Origin: Sycobia sp. Sy_11
Taxonomy: Eukaryota > Arthropoda > Insecta > Hymenoptera > Epichrysomallidae
Direction of reading: 5' to 3'
DNA length: 64,000 nucleotides
Assembly (NCBI GenBank): GCA_018907035.1
Contig: JACCIC010000003.1
Coordinates: 1,149,501 to 1,213,500 of the forward strand
The first letter of the stretch is position 1, and every line of letters begins with the position of its first letter. Under the pieces are notes generated by a model, which was not told the origin of the DNA, did not search any database, and saw only the letters and a program-made list of their open reading frames with translations. Made by a program: the position numbers and the translations under genes. This document shows, piece after piece, positions 13,405-26,735 of this stretch.

Positions 13405-13465
13405 GGGTATCCAGAAACTCCGGACACCCCTTGGTTGTTGCACCCCTGTTCAATGAACAGTTGGA
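13405..13465. repeat. Two adjacent small inverted repeats
   Basis: GGGGTATCC and GGACACCCC (about 13409-13435) form an imperfect 9-bp stem. CTGTTCA-A-TGAACAG (about 13447-13461) is a perfect 7-bp-arm palindrome. They could be the edge of a small mobile element or chance hairpins; no second terminus was found. Confidence 0.4.
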
Positions 13466-13469
13466 TCGC

Positions 13470-13547
13470 CAATTCTCGCCAGAGCTACTACGTATTCCGC
13501 GCGAAATGCAACACATTATAATCTAATTAAAAATTGGACAGGTCTAT

Positions 13548-13584
<37 letters not shown>

Positions 13585-15486
13585 CTCAAACATATGTATT
13601 AATCGCCTGTATACAGTCGGTGGTCAACTTTCATTTACGTATATACACATATAAAGAATGTTTAACGCACACGACGAATAATATTAATCTCTCTCTCTCC
13701 ACCTGACATTTTAAATCATGCTGCAGAATGAGAGAGGGTAAGAGTCTTCTCCGTTTCTTGTGTCCCACTGGTATCGTGTTCCAGATGTCTCGTTTTACCA
13801 GGTACCGTTAAGGTATAGTATTATATATATATACATATAATGGATAAGATATCCTTGGAAAGCATTAGCATCTTGTGAGAAATACTGATGCGTTTGTAAA
13901 ATTTGATTTTTGACAAATTACTCCTTTTTCAATGCATTAAATGTGTGCGATGAAAACATTAAGAAAAAGGGTTACCTACATATTCTATACTGTACTTTAT
14001 TCTTCAAATTTCTGGAGAGATCAGCTCTTTAGCCTATTCATAATAGTTTTAATGTTCCGCATTAAATTGTCACCCTATTCGTAATAGAACAATCCAAGGC
14101 AAAAGCGCGACAAATGTTACATTTATTCGTTTCGTTTTTTTCACTGTGCATGATCGCAGATGAATAAACTAAAGGGCGTTATTTGTCAAGTATGTAAATG
14201 GAATTTTCTCTCTATTAAATATTTCATCGACAGTGAAAATAAAAATTTTACACAAATTAATTTATATTTGTGTATGAACAAAAATGTAATTATGATCTAT
14301 AAAAGAACAGTAATAAGCTGGGTAAATGTATGCTGATTCAATGAATAATGCCGTTGATAGTGGAGTATCTGCCCGGTATTCGTGGTGATTGTTTGGTTAT
14401 TAAATGAAATTAATGTTATAGTCTACTTACTTTTGCCCTCACATTGCAGCTATCCATTTCCTTTATTGGTTTAATTTCTATTGGGCAATTAGAAATTTGT
14501 ACAATTTCAATTTAATTTTTTACTTTTAGTTACAGAGGATGTAATATGAAAATTCCAAAAACTCGTTGCTTAAGTTGGAAACTGCATACCGTGCGTTGGC
14601 ATCAATTTTATCCCCCTCTTTTGTAACAATGCACGGCGTGGATAACGGTATACAGTTCATTGAAGGAGGTCACCTTCATTATAGATCGACAAAGTGGATT
14701 TTCAGAAAAACTTTACTACAGTTACACAAATTGTCATACTAGTCGTAGTTAAGTTGCCAAGTCTCTAAGAGTACCTATGACATATAACATATAACATGAA
14801 AAATGGATTTTTTAGGTTAATTGTTGAAATTGTAAAAAATAACATATTGAGCGCATTTTAACTATTCACGTAAAGTTGATTTGACATAGCAAAAAGCTAT
14901 GAATGGAAAATCAGGTTATTTTTTAATTTGTACCATCGTATTGAATCCTTTTGCAGTTTATTGCATTAGAAATCTAGCATTAAAAGCTTTCGTATATTTA
15001 TTATTTTCCTATACCAATAATACTTTTGCAGTTATTCTTGTTTTATTGTTTTCCTATTAGGTTGCTAGAAAGGGCCATTTCATATACTTATCGTTAAATC
15101 TCGACACTGTAGAAATTTAACAGTTGAGAAAAACAATCTGATGAAAATATCAATTTAACTGATAATGTTCAATGAGTTCAACACTTTAGCGATAGCCCTG
15201 AAATTGACATTGTTTTCTATTTTTCCGGTAAAATGCCAATCAGATAAACGACAAAGCCAAAGTCATATGACATGACGGAAAATATAGTGACTATCAGAAA
15301 TAGTCAAATTTCTAGGCATATTGTGATTTAATAATGACTATGGAAAGCTCGATTAGGGCTTTCAAGAGGGCTCCTTAATAGAAATTGATTTTTAAATTCC
15401 AAAAGCCGGTGATTTGTTCACGCATATGTACGATTGGTGGTTTATTATCGCTCTATTTGCAAAAAGTAATCATTGATTACTTATAT
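13470..15486. other. AT-rich DNA, no gene seen
   Basis: A short CA/TA tract lies at 13551-13584. The remainder has no open frame of note and no recognised repeat. Confidence 0.55.
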
Positions 15487-16060
15487 GGGGCTATCCATAA
15501 ATTACGTAGCTAATTCAGGGGGAACGAGTGGTTATCTGCGCGTACGTAGTTAATTTTACTTTAGATTTTTTTAGATGATTCAAAAGGCCCGCTTAATCTT
15601 CTTAAAATATCCAACAAATAGTGTAGAACCATACATATAAAAAGGCAAGAAATTGAATTCGGGTGAACAAGCGAACAGACATGCACCTTCTATCGTTCGC
15701 GTACTCATGTTTTGACGACACTACGCGAAGATGACATACATAGTGTTTTGTTTTAAAACACATAGTACACGGTCAGTATTCTGGTAAAATTAGGCAAAGA
15801 GTAATCGAATATGTATCTATATTCATTGATTTACATATGTAGCTTTTATCACCGTTTGTTCAATCTGAGGCCTCAAATGAATAAAAAATTTATACTTTGT
15901 ACCCGATCATTTGCTTACAAATAAACAATATTAATCACATTTTGAATGAAAAAAAAAACTACGTACGTTTTAGGTGGGCGAGAGACTACAATGCGCTAGT
16001 TGAGGAGGCGAGAGGATAAAAAATGACAAAAACCCAGCTACGTAGTTTAAGACAGTCGTT
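15487..16060. mobile_element. Probable non-autonomous TIR element
   Basis: The left end reads ATAAATTACGTAGCT (from about 15497). The reverse complement of the right end (about 16036-16052) reads TTAAACTACGTAGCT. A second matching pair lies inside: GCGTACGTAGTTAATTTT near 15540 against AACGTACGTAGTTTTTTT near 15960. Paired terminal and subterminal inverted repeats without coding capacity fit a MITE-like element of about 570 bp. The exact ends and target duplication are not clear. Confidence 0.5.
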
Positions 16061-16660
16061 ATATTAATATTTTATATCAATTTGGATTTAGCATGTTACA
16101 TGGTAAAGCAGAGCACGGTCGTTTTACACTGTACGAGAGAAATAAAAATTAATTTATTACTTTTCTCTTTCTCATCCACAAAAGCAGCGATTGATTGATA
16201 ACTTCATTTAAAAATAGAGGGCCTATCACAGCAAGATGAAAGAGAGATATATGTAAAAGTCATATACTATATTTTATCTCTCTTTTTCACGAGCAAATTT
16301 TCCTTCACTTTTTTTAAAACTGCATGCTACCCCGAGCTGTACTTTATTCTATAAAGCGACGGGTCAAAACGTAACGCGCTGTCATCCCGGCGCCTGCACC
16401 GCACTTATCGTCGTCGTCGTCGTCGTCGTCGTCCACTCTCCGTCTTTCCTACGCATTCAATGTGCACGAAGCCTTGGCAACGTGACAACAATCTTTCGTC
16501 AGGACGAATTGCGCTGAATTTCTCTCACACCAGAGCTGTCTAGAGAAAGTGAGAGGGAGGAGAGGGATGGAGATCAAGAGGAGTAATGTACAGATGTGCT
16601 AAGCTTCTTGATTTTATGAAAATTAAAAATTGTACTTATGTCGACTATTTTAAATGAAAT
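16061..16660. other. Non-coding DNA with a GTC trinucleotide tract
   Basis: A tract of about nine TCG/GTC units lies at 16405-16432 inside a locally GC-rich patch. No gene is visible. Confidence 0.6.
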
Positions 16661-16669
16661 GAATAAATA

Positions 16670-16790
16670 TTCTTATCGGTCTTACAGTCTTTATAATATA
16701 ATATATTAACTAAAATAATGACAATTAGACTGTCCTTGTTTATAGTTACCCCCGAAGAATCTGAAATAAAACTTATTACTAAAAATAAAT
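16670..16790 (+). repeat. Direct repeat unit, copy 1
   Basis: This segment resembles 19775-19890 in the same orientation. Shared strings include TTATCGGT, ACAGTC, ATAATGACA and TATAGTTACCCCC compared with TATAATCACCCTC, then AATCTGAAATAAAA. The copies are diverged. They could be a dispersed repeat or a local duplication. Confidence 0.5.
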
Positions 16791-16799
16791 TAGATCGAA

Positions 16800-19770
16800 A
16801 ATTAAAAATAAACTATCTTCTATGTTAGTGAAGGACAATCTGACTGCTCCCACCACCTTATTTTCTACTTTGGTATCCGACGTGTCGAACCGCTACGGTT
16901 CATCGTCAGGAACTAAACTAATACTTCATTTTATCTGATATACTCTTCGCTTCGTGCATCCGGTTGAAGGGGATATGAAAATCAGAGGACACGTTCATGC
17001 GTGGTGTCAGAGTGCAATTTTCTGACACCGTCTGTACTATATATAAAATAAAATAACCCATTCAAGCCACAATTATGTAGAAGGAAAAATCGTAATAATT
17101 ATACGTAAGGGGATTTATTTGCGTGTTTCTTTCTTCTCAAAATAAGGTATTTGGATAAAATTTAAAAATCATTAGAATTTGTCATTTTTCAGAAATAAAT
17201 GGCAAAAACAATCATTTTTATATATTTTTTAATATATATTTTCGGTATATAAATCCAATCTGTACTAAAAGCCACTCTACAAGATTATTAATCAGCGGGA
17301 AAAAACAAAATAGGTATAAAAATATTCGACCAAATCGAGTATATTGACTTATCGGAAGTATAGCGCAAGGAAACGCTAACTTTTTTAAAACGACTTCGCT
17401 AAAATAAACGCAGCAAATGCAATTTTTTTAACAACTTCTTTTAAAACGTTTTCTTTTGCACCAGGTTATTAGTTATTATTTTTTACGACTACGCGGAAAG
17501 CAATAAAAAATTGAAAATAAGCTGTACGAAGACAGAAAAATATTTTTTAATTTGAAACATGTTAGACGAAAAAACTAACTTTGCATGCAAAAAATGTGCG
17601 AAACGAATGATTCGTGCTCGAGATCTGGATGTAACGTTTATACGCTACGCTCATATATAAGCACCTAAATTTTTTACGGAACTTAAAATCATAATTTAAC
17701 CTGATTTTTCGGGTCTCGTGATGTAAAAAATAATCCACCTCTTGTAATATGTGTAGGTTTATTATGCGCCTAGATAAGACTATTACAAAACTGTCGAGCG
17801 AAGAAATGTCGACAATTTGCACGAGTCGAAGCAGATGAGCCGCGCGCTGAAAAATAGTACATTTCAACACGTATGTGGAAATTGATTAATTTACCTCGTG
17901 AGACCGTTTTTATCCCAAGAGAAACGAGGGTGGTAAGACGCATGAGATAGAAATTAACTTACACACTAGGACGAGCACTAGAACTGTATTGTTCATCGCG
18001 AAAACCGGAAAATTATGATACAGATGTCATTTTTGTAGGTTAATGTGTTTAAAAAAAAACATTAATTGACTATATAACATATGTAAACATATTAAAGAAG
18101 ATTTAATGTTTCAATTTTTTGTTTTTTGAACCAGTGTATAAAAATTTGAGTACTTATAGTAATAAAAATGGTATATGATGCCTGCAAAAGTAAAGTTTAA
18201 AAAATAAATTTTATTTTATAAATTTTAAAAAATTATATTGAATTTTGGAATGGTAAAATAGTACTAAAATTTTCAACGAAAAACATTTTCAAATTATTAA
18301 CATGATCATCTTTGACATTTACTGTATTCTTTTTTAATTATACTACATGAAAATATAACCTCATGCCTTACAAAAATTACATTATAAAAATTATTTTACA
18401 CATTTTTATAAAAAAATACATTCGCTTAGAAACTTGTGATACAGTACATCAAGATTTGACTTTTGTTCGTACAAGAAAAGATTCAGATATATTATATGGT
18501 TTGTTAGATTTGTTCGAAATTGAGCGAGATAAGTCTGATTACCTCCAAAACGAGTCCTTTGAGGTTTTAGAACATAGCACTCTTCTATTCTCAAGATATG
18601 GTTCTTTCTTATTAATTTAGTTGAAGAATTTGTTTTTGAACGAAAAGACATTTTTAAGCCCCGCATTAAAGAGAACAAGATTTTCAGTAAAAATTGTGTA
18701 ATCAACCAATAATCCGCAAATGTGTAGTTTCTGAGATGTTGTCAATTACTGAAATACCACTGAATTTAATGTGTTTACAATGTCAACGAACGTGCTTACA
18801 ACTGCGGGCTTTCTTCGATTTCAAATAACCTAAAAAACTATGCGACTGTGGACTTATGTTCATTAGGATTTTTTTTTCTTTACAATGTCATTATTTCGTT
18901 AAATCTCGCAATAAAAGTAGAGATCTACAAAATTGATCTAAAACCATAATCTAGACCGTTATTAAATTTATAAAATTAAAAAATTATTAAAAAATTATTT
19001 CGTTCAATTTGAAACAAACCATCGAGCAAATCCATCACAGTATTCATGTAGGCCTTTCCTTATCAATTTTATTAGAATCAATAAAAAATTGTTTTATTGA
19101 CTCAAATTGATTTTTGTTAATAAAATAGGGGATCGCAATTTTTCTAATTCGAAATTATATAATAGTTTATAATAAACTAAGCAAGTTTATTAAACAGTTG
19201 TTTTTAATTACATGTACTTATTTTTAAATTAATCTTCTGTAAGATCGAAAGCATCAGTTTGAACGTTATATTCTTATAAATTAATCGCATAAAAATTAAA
19301 GCATGTATTTAATTTAATAAATGTACCTGAAAAAAGTGAAGACTATATAAAAAACCGTAATATTATATTCGAAAAAAGCTTCAATGACCTATTACTGAAA
19401 CAATGTAAAATATGGTTATTGCATCAAAGAAATATTATACTTCTTACTTTTTAAATGTATTAATATATTTTTTATATTATAACATAAATTTATTAATATT
19501 AAAATAAAATTATTTCAAAAGTTTGCTTTAAGGAAACGTATTATTTTGAATAATATTGAATCCTGAACAATAATTTTAAAATTCAAATAATTTAGGAACA
19601 TATTTTAGTCATTTTGCGACAAAAAGTAACGTTTACTATAGAAAAACGATACAAGTTTTTAATTTTTATATGTCTTCTGGTTTTTATACAATGTTTGACA
19701 CGAATAAAAAAGCTTAACTAATAAATTATTATAAAATATCGTAAGTTTTAATTAAAACAAAACTAAGCAA
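16800..19770. other. AT-rich DNA, no convincing gene
   Basis: Open frames at 17562-17870 (-), 18363-18620 (+) and 18406-18705 (-) are 85-102 codons long. They overlap or have no recognisable motif, and the last two are antisense to each other. I cannot support any of them as genes. Confidence 0.5.
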
Positions 19771-19774
19771 TATT

Positions 19775-19890
19775 TTTATCGGTATTATACAGTCCTTATA
19801 CAATAATATAAGAATTATAAATATATAATGACAGTAAAATTTACCTTGCTTATAATCACCCTCATAGAATCGGAAATAAAAAACTGCTAT
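19775..19890 (+). repeat. Direct repeat unit, copy 2
   Basis: Diverged copy of 16670-16790 in the same orientation, about 3.1 kb away. It lies just downstream, in - orientation, of a candidate exon; whether copy 1 is also linked to exon-like sequence is not clear. Confidence 0.5.
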
Positions 19891-19974
19891 AAAATATTGG
19901 CTTTTTTAGTTTACAACAGTAATTCTACACTAATTTTCGATTATTTATCCTTATGACAATCTACTTTCTATGGT

Positions 19975-20228
19975 AAATAAACGATGCTGCGTCACTAACT
20001 CGGCGAGTATTTCCTGTAAATTCCGGATGTGCGTGTAGGTGTTTGCGTACCCAATCATTTTATGAAGTTTTTTATGAATAGGAATTGTTCTAAAAACAAT
20101 ATAAGATAAGAGAAATGCATTGTTCAAATTGATATGTATCAATAAATAATTGCATAGCCTTCGGGAATACTCGAATATTTCCGGAGCGTGTTCGTACATT
20201 TTTAAAAGTTGAACCAAAGTGTATACGT
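19975..20228 (-). CDS. Candidate internal coding exon, unknown protein
   Basis: An open frame on the - strand has a plausible acceptor (AAACAG) before 20228 and a possible donor (AAA then GTAGAT) after 19975. The frame stays open to a stop at 19951. The roughly 84 residues look protein-like: amphipathic helical stretches with Leu, His, Tyr, Glu and Arg in balance, for example YSRRLCNYLLIHINLNNA and NLQEILAELVTQHR. No family is recognised. The first ATG of the frame is internal, so this would be an internal or 3' exon. It could also be a chance frame in AT-rich DNA or a pseudogene. No partner exons were identified. Confidence 0.3.
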
Positions 20229-20234
20229 CTGTTT

Positions 20235-21300
20235 AATCTTACCAGATTTTACCCTAAAGACAACCTGGCTTCAGTAAATAAAATAACTGAAGACGAATAG
20301 ATCAATTACTTTTTATTAAAGTCATTAAGACGGCTTACTGCTTCGAACGTTTTCAAGGAACTGGATGCATTTTCTAACTGCATCGAGCGGAATACTGATA
20401 ACCGAATTCTTTTATACATAATTTCTTCAAAATTAATAAGGTCATGATATATAAACAGTTATCTATACAACAATATTGTCAATACAATTTACTTTCGATG
20501 GTTTACAGAATCTATGATAAATTACAATCTAACCCATTACGCTTTCTTTATGTATGCACTTGAAATATGAACTAAACAAAAACTGTATATCTTAAAACAA
20601 AAAATTATTCCATACCAGCGCACGGCATATCTATAACCTAAACACATAGCATATAAATCACTTATACCTTAAATAATCAACTCAAAAAGTTGAAACAAAA
20701 TTTTAAAGATGAAATATAAAAATCATTAAATATTAAGCGGATATTTTTCAGTTAAGTACAGTTAAGATCATCTTTTGCTTCTTTAACGACTATAAATGTA
20801 CCAAAAAATTTCAGAAACAAATATTTTTCAATGCAATTATTTATAATCTATTTATTGATAGTGGTTTAAAAAATCATGCAATATCCTTATTGTCAGCAAG
20901 CATGTCTCACTTATCACGTTACATTGTCTCACTTATCACGGAATTGGAAAGTTCTCTCTCATCAGTCAAAATATACGTAGCACACTGCAACGTACATATA
21001 CACATATCGTGAGAGAGAAAATTCTATGTGTGTAGGAGACTATTATATGCCATAATCGCGACATAAATCAAAGATCTCACGATTCGGCGATAACGGGCGA
21101 GCCAACAATGCGCTCGACAACCAGTAGTATTATGCGTCATTACTGTGTAGCTTGCGTGCTGTGCGGAGGGGGGGGGGCTGTTATAAGTGTTGAGAAGTTC
21201 AAACGTAAAATTCATGCCAAAATGTAAACGTGTCTTTTATATATATGCTAGTCTCTCGCTGAAAAAGAAAATCTTAAAACGTATATTATGATATGCGCAC
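20235..21300. other. AT-rich DNA with a short direct repeat, no gene seen
   Basis: The 16-bp string TGTCTCACTTATCACG occurs at 20903-20918 and again at 20925-20940. A run of ten G lies near 21168-21177. No coding region was recognised. Confidence 0.55.
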
Positions 21301-21305
21301 TTTAT

Positions 21306-21306
21306 A

Positions 21307-21396
<90 letters not shown>
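21306..21396. repeat. Compound (ATAC)n-(TA)n microsatellite
   Basis: About seven ATAC units are followed by about 26 TA units. Confidence 0.97.
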
Positions 21397-21399
<3 letters not shown>

Positions 21400-22300
21400 T
21401 AAATTTTATCGCACGTGCGTGCGTGTGTATTGCTCGTACTCAGCTCGGGCTGTGTCTGGCTTTTACAGTCGAAGGTCCTCATTATCTTAAAAAAATTTTT
21501 TGATCTCAATATTTTTTTTATCATGAAATCTGAAATTATGAGAAAAAAATGTTTGTACAATTGAAAGTATGGACGACGGCTTTTTTATTTTCCCCTTTCA
21601 CCAATGAGATGAATTACATACAAGCATGCACGAACTTTTAACACTGTTGTACAAATTAAGGTTGACAAAATGGATGTGAAATTTTACAAAATGCACATTA
21701 GATGGCTCAAAGCATCCGACCCATTTACTCCATATAAGACGATCGACGATAAAATGAAACTGCTGATGGGACGCTTTGTAAAATTAAACGTACTATAAGT
21801 TGACTGGATGTCTCGAGATGTCTCGTTGGATACTGTGTTGCCGGCATTATCATACAGACATAAAATCTAATTTAGCTGAGCTTAGTTATTCGGAAAAGAC
21901 ATAAATTTTTTATAGTCCACTTGATTTGTAAGGCAGATTTTGCTTAAAAAAAGTTTTAAAGTACTTTTATTAGAATTCGAAAATCGACATCGTATTTATA
22001 CGCAATTATATGAATGTACCAGTATACTATATAATTACGGAATTTTAAAGGAAGGCAATCTAACCCAAACAGTATATACACAACGTTCTTTAGGTATTCT
22101 CGTTTTATCAACGGTTATCTATGTTATCTGGTGGTGACAATAAAATATTTCCCCTCTATATATTACATATCATTTGTAATCAAGAGAACGATCAAAATTT
22201 ATATGAATAAATCTTGATAATGATTGCAATAAAAAATATCCACATCGATACACGAAATTTTCTACATATATACAGAGATCAAAACGGGATGCACAGCTTC
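21400..22300. other. Non-coding DNA, no gene seen
   Basis: A 65-codon open frame at 21940-22137 has no recognisable features. Nothing else was found. Confidence 0.5.
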
Positions 22301-22661
22301 GTTGTTTTCGGAAGGTGGCCATTTTCCCTTACATTTCTCTTGCCGCGCGCTATGGCGGATGGGCAAGGAATTTTGTAATAAATTATGTAATAGGATTGCG
22401 ACACATGATAGACGGGGTTACGTATAATCAACTTCTCGAAAAATCCGTACATTTATATTTGTGTAGTTTTAACCTGCCCTTTCCGATGCCGGCCGCGCGG
22501 CTAAAGCTCGTGCGTCGCTCGCTAGCACGCACCGAGTGCGCGCGCGCGCACACACACACATACAAGAAAGAGAGAGGGAGAGAGAGGGGGCGAGAGAGAG
22601 AGAGAGAGAGAGAGCATATACAATAGCCACCGATTACGGCACACGTGCGCTTTCGCCTCGA

Positions 22662-22729
<68 letters not shown>

Positions 22730-23110
22730 GTTATAACGAGGAATTTCCTCATTCTGCGCGATAGCAACGCAACGTTTATTGGCCTCGTGGTGCTCTCGCT
22801 CGATGTGTATATAGAACTTGCTCTCTTGCTTGCTCTGATGCAGTACCCGGGAAAGATAAAATCTGTGTGCGAAGCTGATATTCTACACGCATAATGGCAT
22901 GGCTGTGCCTGTTTCGACTCCGTTTTGCAGAAATACGAAGCGTTACGGGAGGAGGCGAAATGTCCCTCGTACACAGGCGAATTCTGAAAATTATTCCGTT
23001 ATTTTGGAAATATTATATACGTATACCGGAGGTGCGCGTGTAGTAATATATGTATTTCTCTTGGCTGAAAATATCAAGGAAGCGTGCAGATGATTTGTGT
23101 GGATGCGCGT
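22300..23110. promoter_or_regulatory. CpG-rich block with microsatellites
   Basis: A CpG-rich segment begins with a GGCCATTTT string near 22315 and an ATGGCGG string near 22352, both resembling Pho/YY1 sites. It is interrupted by a GA tract (22569-22614) and a TA array of about 31 units (22665-22727). Open frames on both strands are artefacts of these repeats. A promoter role is inferred only from composition. Confidence 0.3.
22665..22727. repeat. (TA)n microsatellite
   Basis: Uninterrupted TA array inside the CpG-rich block. Confidence 0.98.
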
Positions 23111-26100
23111 GCGCGTGTGTGTCTAGTTTGTTTATAAGGTATAAGCGTATAATTTCTTTTTTCTGCTCAAACATTTCAATATGACTGAGCGTGCGACGAA
23201 TTCTAGAGAATTGCTATTCTAAAAAAAATTGTACATATTTAATTTGGGCCAATTTTATTTGTAAACAGAGCGAGTGTAATTTCTGTATAATTATTCGAAT
23301 TCACTGTAATATTCCCATAATATGTATCAATACTGAGTGCTTCGATTCAGACGTTAATCCTCTGGACTTACTAGCAGAATATTTTTATAGCATAAACTTC
23401 CCAAAAGCACACATCCTCGATTTTCTTTAAAATGTCTATACTTTGTTTTTTTGGGATACTTAATAGGAACAGCGCAGAACAGCGGCATAGTAATATCGTT
23501 TTCAGCATATAAAATTGATGCAACATCTATTTGAGCAAATAAAAAAATTACGTTCTATAATTTTTTTCGGTGGAAATAATATTTCTCAAGAAAAATTGAA
23601 CATTTTCCATTGAAATCCATTGATATATCTGCGTTATGTGGCAGAATCAAATCAGATATCAAATATAATAATTTATCTGAACAGAAATCTGCTTGCAGAA
23701 AAAATACGTTGAATGAAAGAGATGTATTTCAATCATATCTGCAATGGTCTGTAATATCCGTTTGAAATATTTTTTTTATATTTTGAATTTTTTGTTGTTT
23801 TCCGATATTAGTTTATAAACATTCATTAATAAAATTTTTCACATGAAAAATAAAAAAAAATTGTCACTAGGACATTCGTAATCAATATCAGATAAAATTT
23901 TTTTAACAAATTCATGGCGCGAAAAGCAAAAATTAATTCACTTATGTTTTTCTACACTAACTGTTCGTATGAATCTGAATCTGAAGTACGATTAGATCAT
24001 TTTATATCGTGTATACCGATGTATACGTACATCGAGATTTTGTCAGATTTTGTAGTAAATTGCAAAACACAGTTAAGAATTGCGAAAAATCACTAAATTT
24101 CGTGTACTATTACACGCGTATTCTCCTGATAAATCTTCCACTGAGAGAAAAAACGTTACAGAAGTTCAAAAGTGATCAACAGTTTCTATATACTTGTTTT
24201 AGTTATAAAATTTTTTTTTTAACAAATTAGTTTTGTTAAAAAAAAAACAAATCTCGAGTACCGATTACCCGGTAATTCGAAAAATACATTTGCTCCATTG
24301 ATTCTAGTAAATATATAATAGAATTTTTATCTCAGTATCTATACATTACATGTTTCTTTTATGTATCGATGTTTTCGATTTTCTTTATGAAACTGCTTTA
24401 ATTCTATATTCTTTACTGGCATTTGCAAGATTGTAAAAAAATAGCTGAAACATGACAAACAATATCGCCAAACTCGCACGAATGGTGCCAAAAAGTAGCA
24501 AAGCGTAGTTTCAAAAATTCTCTCTCTGTATATCTTACAAAACCCGAAGATTGGTGGCCTACATCAAAATTTGATTATTAACACTTGCTAATTGAAAATT
24601 TTTAAAGAATTATAGGTTGAGTTAAGAAGCGAAGAATAAGACGAATGATTCTGTCAAGACATACGTAAAATTGATCAACGATACCAATTAGGACGAGATG
24701 TTAACATGGGAGCAGATTTCTTTTGGATGATAAACAAACAAGCGAGTGGGCAAAAAAACAAATGAAAAGAAATCCACAAAGTAACTCCCGTTGCATTTTA
24801 GGCATTTTGTATGAGGAAAAAACTTGTCGTAAGTGCGCAATAAAGTATATATACAGTGAAAGCCTATGAAGCCCTAGCCCGCAAGGGTAAGAGTTTTTCG
24901 GCGAATTTGGATATATCCACAGCGTATTCTTCTCTATTCATATTGTTTATTTACTGTCTTCATTTTTATTCAACGCGCTATCTCTGCATAAGACCGGGTG
25001 GCTGTTCGATATAACTGTGCCCGTTTTTCTTTCTCACCATTCTTTACCTTTACTGAACATTGTGTTAAGTAAAAAATTAACGATACCAAGAAGAAGAGAA
25101 AATGTTCTACTTCAAGTACACAAGTGATGGAAATTGATATTAATAATATTCCATCGACGGATTATGCCGAGTAGAATACTTGTGCAGCAGATTCATTAGA
25201 GAATAAAAGAAATAGATTTTCTTATCAACAAAAACATGTAATATCGCAAAAGAACAAATATTTAGCCTTAAGTTTGATATGTATCGTAACATTTAGATGT
25301 GGATTTTATTGATTCATTTGAGATTCACATTATAAGATCAACTTTTTGCATTATAACGTCATTAATTAGATTTATTTATTTTCATGGAACAATTTTTGGA
25401 AATTAAAATAGCTATATTCATCTATTTTTAAAACAGGACATTATAAATACCTATGCTGAGTATAGTTTTTTATGGTCAATTTTTAGAATAAATGAATTTA
25501 GGAATTGATAGTAAAAAATAATAGGATAGAATAGGATCGAACGTAACTTGAATACAAAACAATAACTACGAAAATTTTTTATATAAAATTTATGTCCAAT
25601 GAGCGAATGGGGTAATATATATATAAATTAATAAGAAAGTAGAGAAAAGTTGAAGATCAGAAAGATAATGTAAAATTTAGTTAAGATTTAAGAATAATCC
25701 ATTAACAATATGATTACACGTTATACTTTTATTCAATATTACAAAATGCGGTATATGGTAATTAATATTGCGACTGTGCACAGCGGTTTTAATGCAATCA
25801 ATATTTATATAAATTTTTCATTACTACATTCAATTTTATGTAATTTTATACACTTGAATATAGCTAATTTATAGACACTCAAAAAATCAATATTTATTAA
25901 CTATTAAATTTATTAACGGAAGCTTTTGATGAAAAATGTGTTTTTTTTTCCGGTTTCATCCATGTAGATTTTACGTGTACAATGTTAGCTTTTTGGCACA
26001 GAAGCTCGAACTCACAACTGTGTATAGTGGATCGTGTAAGAAGTTACATAAATCTACGATAATATTAATTTTATATCCAAATATAAACAGAAAATTGTTG

Positions 26101-26630
26101 ATCTATTTGAAAATATATTTAAGTTATTATAATTTCTAACGTAACATTCATAAAAAATGGTAAAAATGAAAAATATTTTTAACGTTCCATCTGCACACCA
26201 GACTGACTTCACTTACAATTTGACTACTTTATATCATAAAGTATACTGTCATTTTAGATCTCTGTGTCTTTTTAAATAGTTATTTAATTGAAACGATGGA
26301 TGGAAATTTTTCCCAAAGATATAATAATTACACAAATTATGACGTAAATTATAAAAATTGATATACATGCAATTATAAATAGACAAACAATGATAATGAT
26401 TAAATCACTTTATTATAATATTAATATAAAAGATGATATATAAAAATATAAAAATTACATGTCATATTTAAAATTCGATATAACTTACTCTTATATACAG
26501 TTTTTATTAGGATTTTACATATTGATGTGCGGAATATTAGGAAGTAAATTATCAGACTCGAGAAATACTTTAAAACGGAATTTATTGAACGCGAGGAAGG
26601 AACGTCTGTCGACGAGGACGAGCATCAAAC
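23110..26630. other. AT-rich DNA, no gene seen
   Basis: Only short frames of 60-79 codons are open, all of biased composition. No repeat pair, RNA gene or element was recognised over about 3.5 kb. Confidence 0.55.
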
Positions 26631-26631
26631 C

Positions 26632-26735
26632 TCAGTCAAACGGTTGAATATCGCGAAGTCCAAAACCGTTATTCCCAAGACCGTTAGCTCCAAATCCATT
26701 ATTCCAAAAACCATCATTCCTAAAGAATTTTATTC
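26632..26735 (-). CDS. Candidate 3' exon of a Gly/Asn/Phe-repeat protein, copy 1
   Basis: The - strand frame from a possible acceptor (TTTTTAG before 26735) to a TGA stop (26632-26634) encodes a short repeat. Units include NNGFGANGLGNNGFG, followed by an LRDIQPFD tail. The units are about 15 nt long at the DNA level (GGAATAAYGGTTTTGG). A homologous copy lies on the opposite strand at about 27400. Such Gly/Asn/aromatic repeats occur in secreted structural or antimicrobial peptides, but I cannot name a family. It could be a gene fragment or pseudogene; no signal peptide exon was found. Confidence 0.35.
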
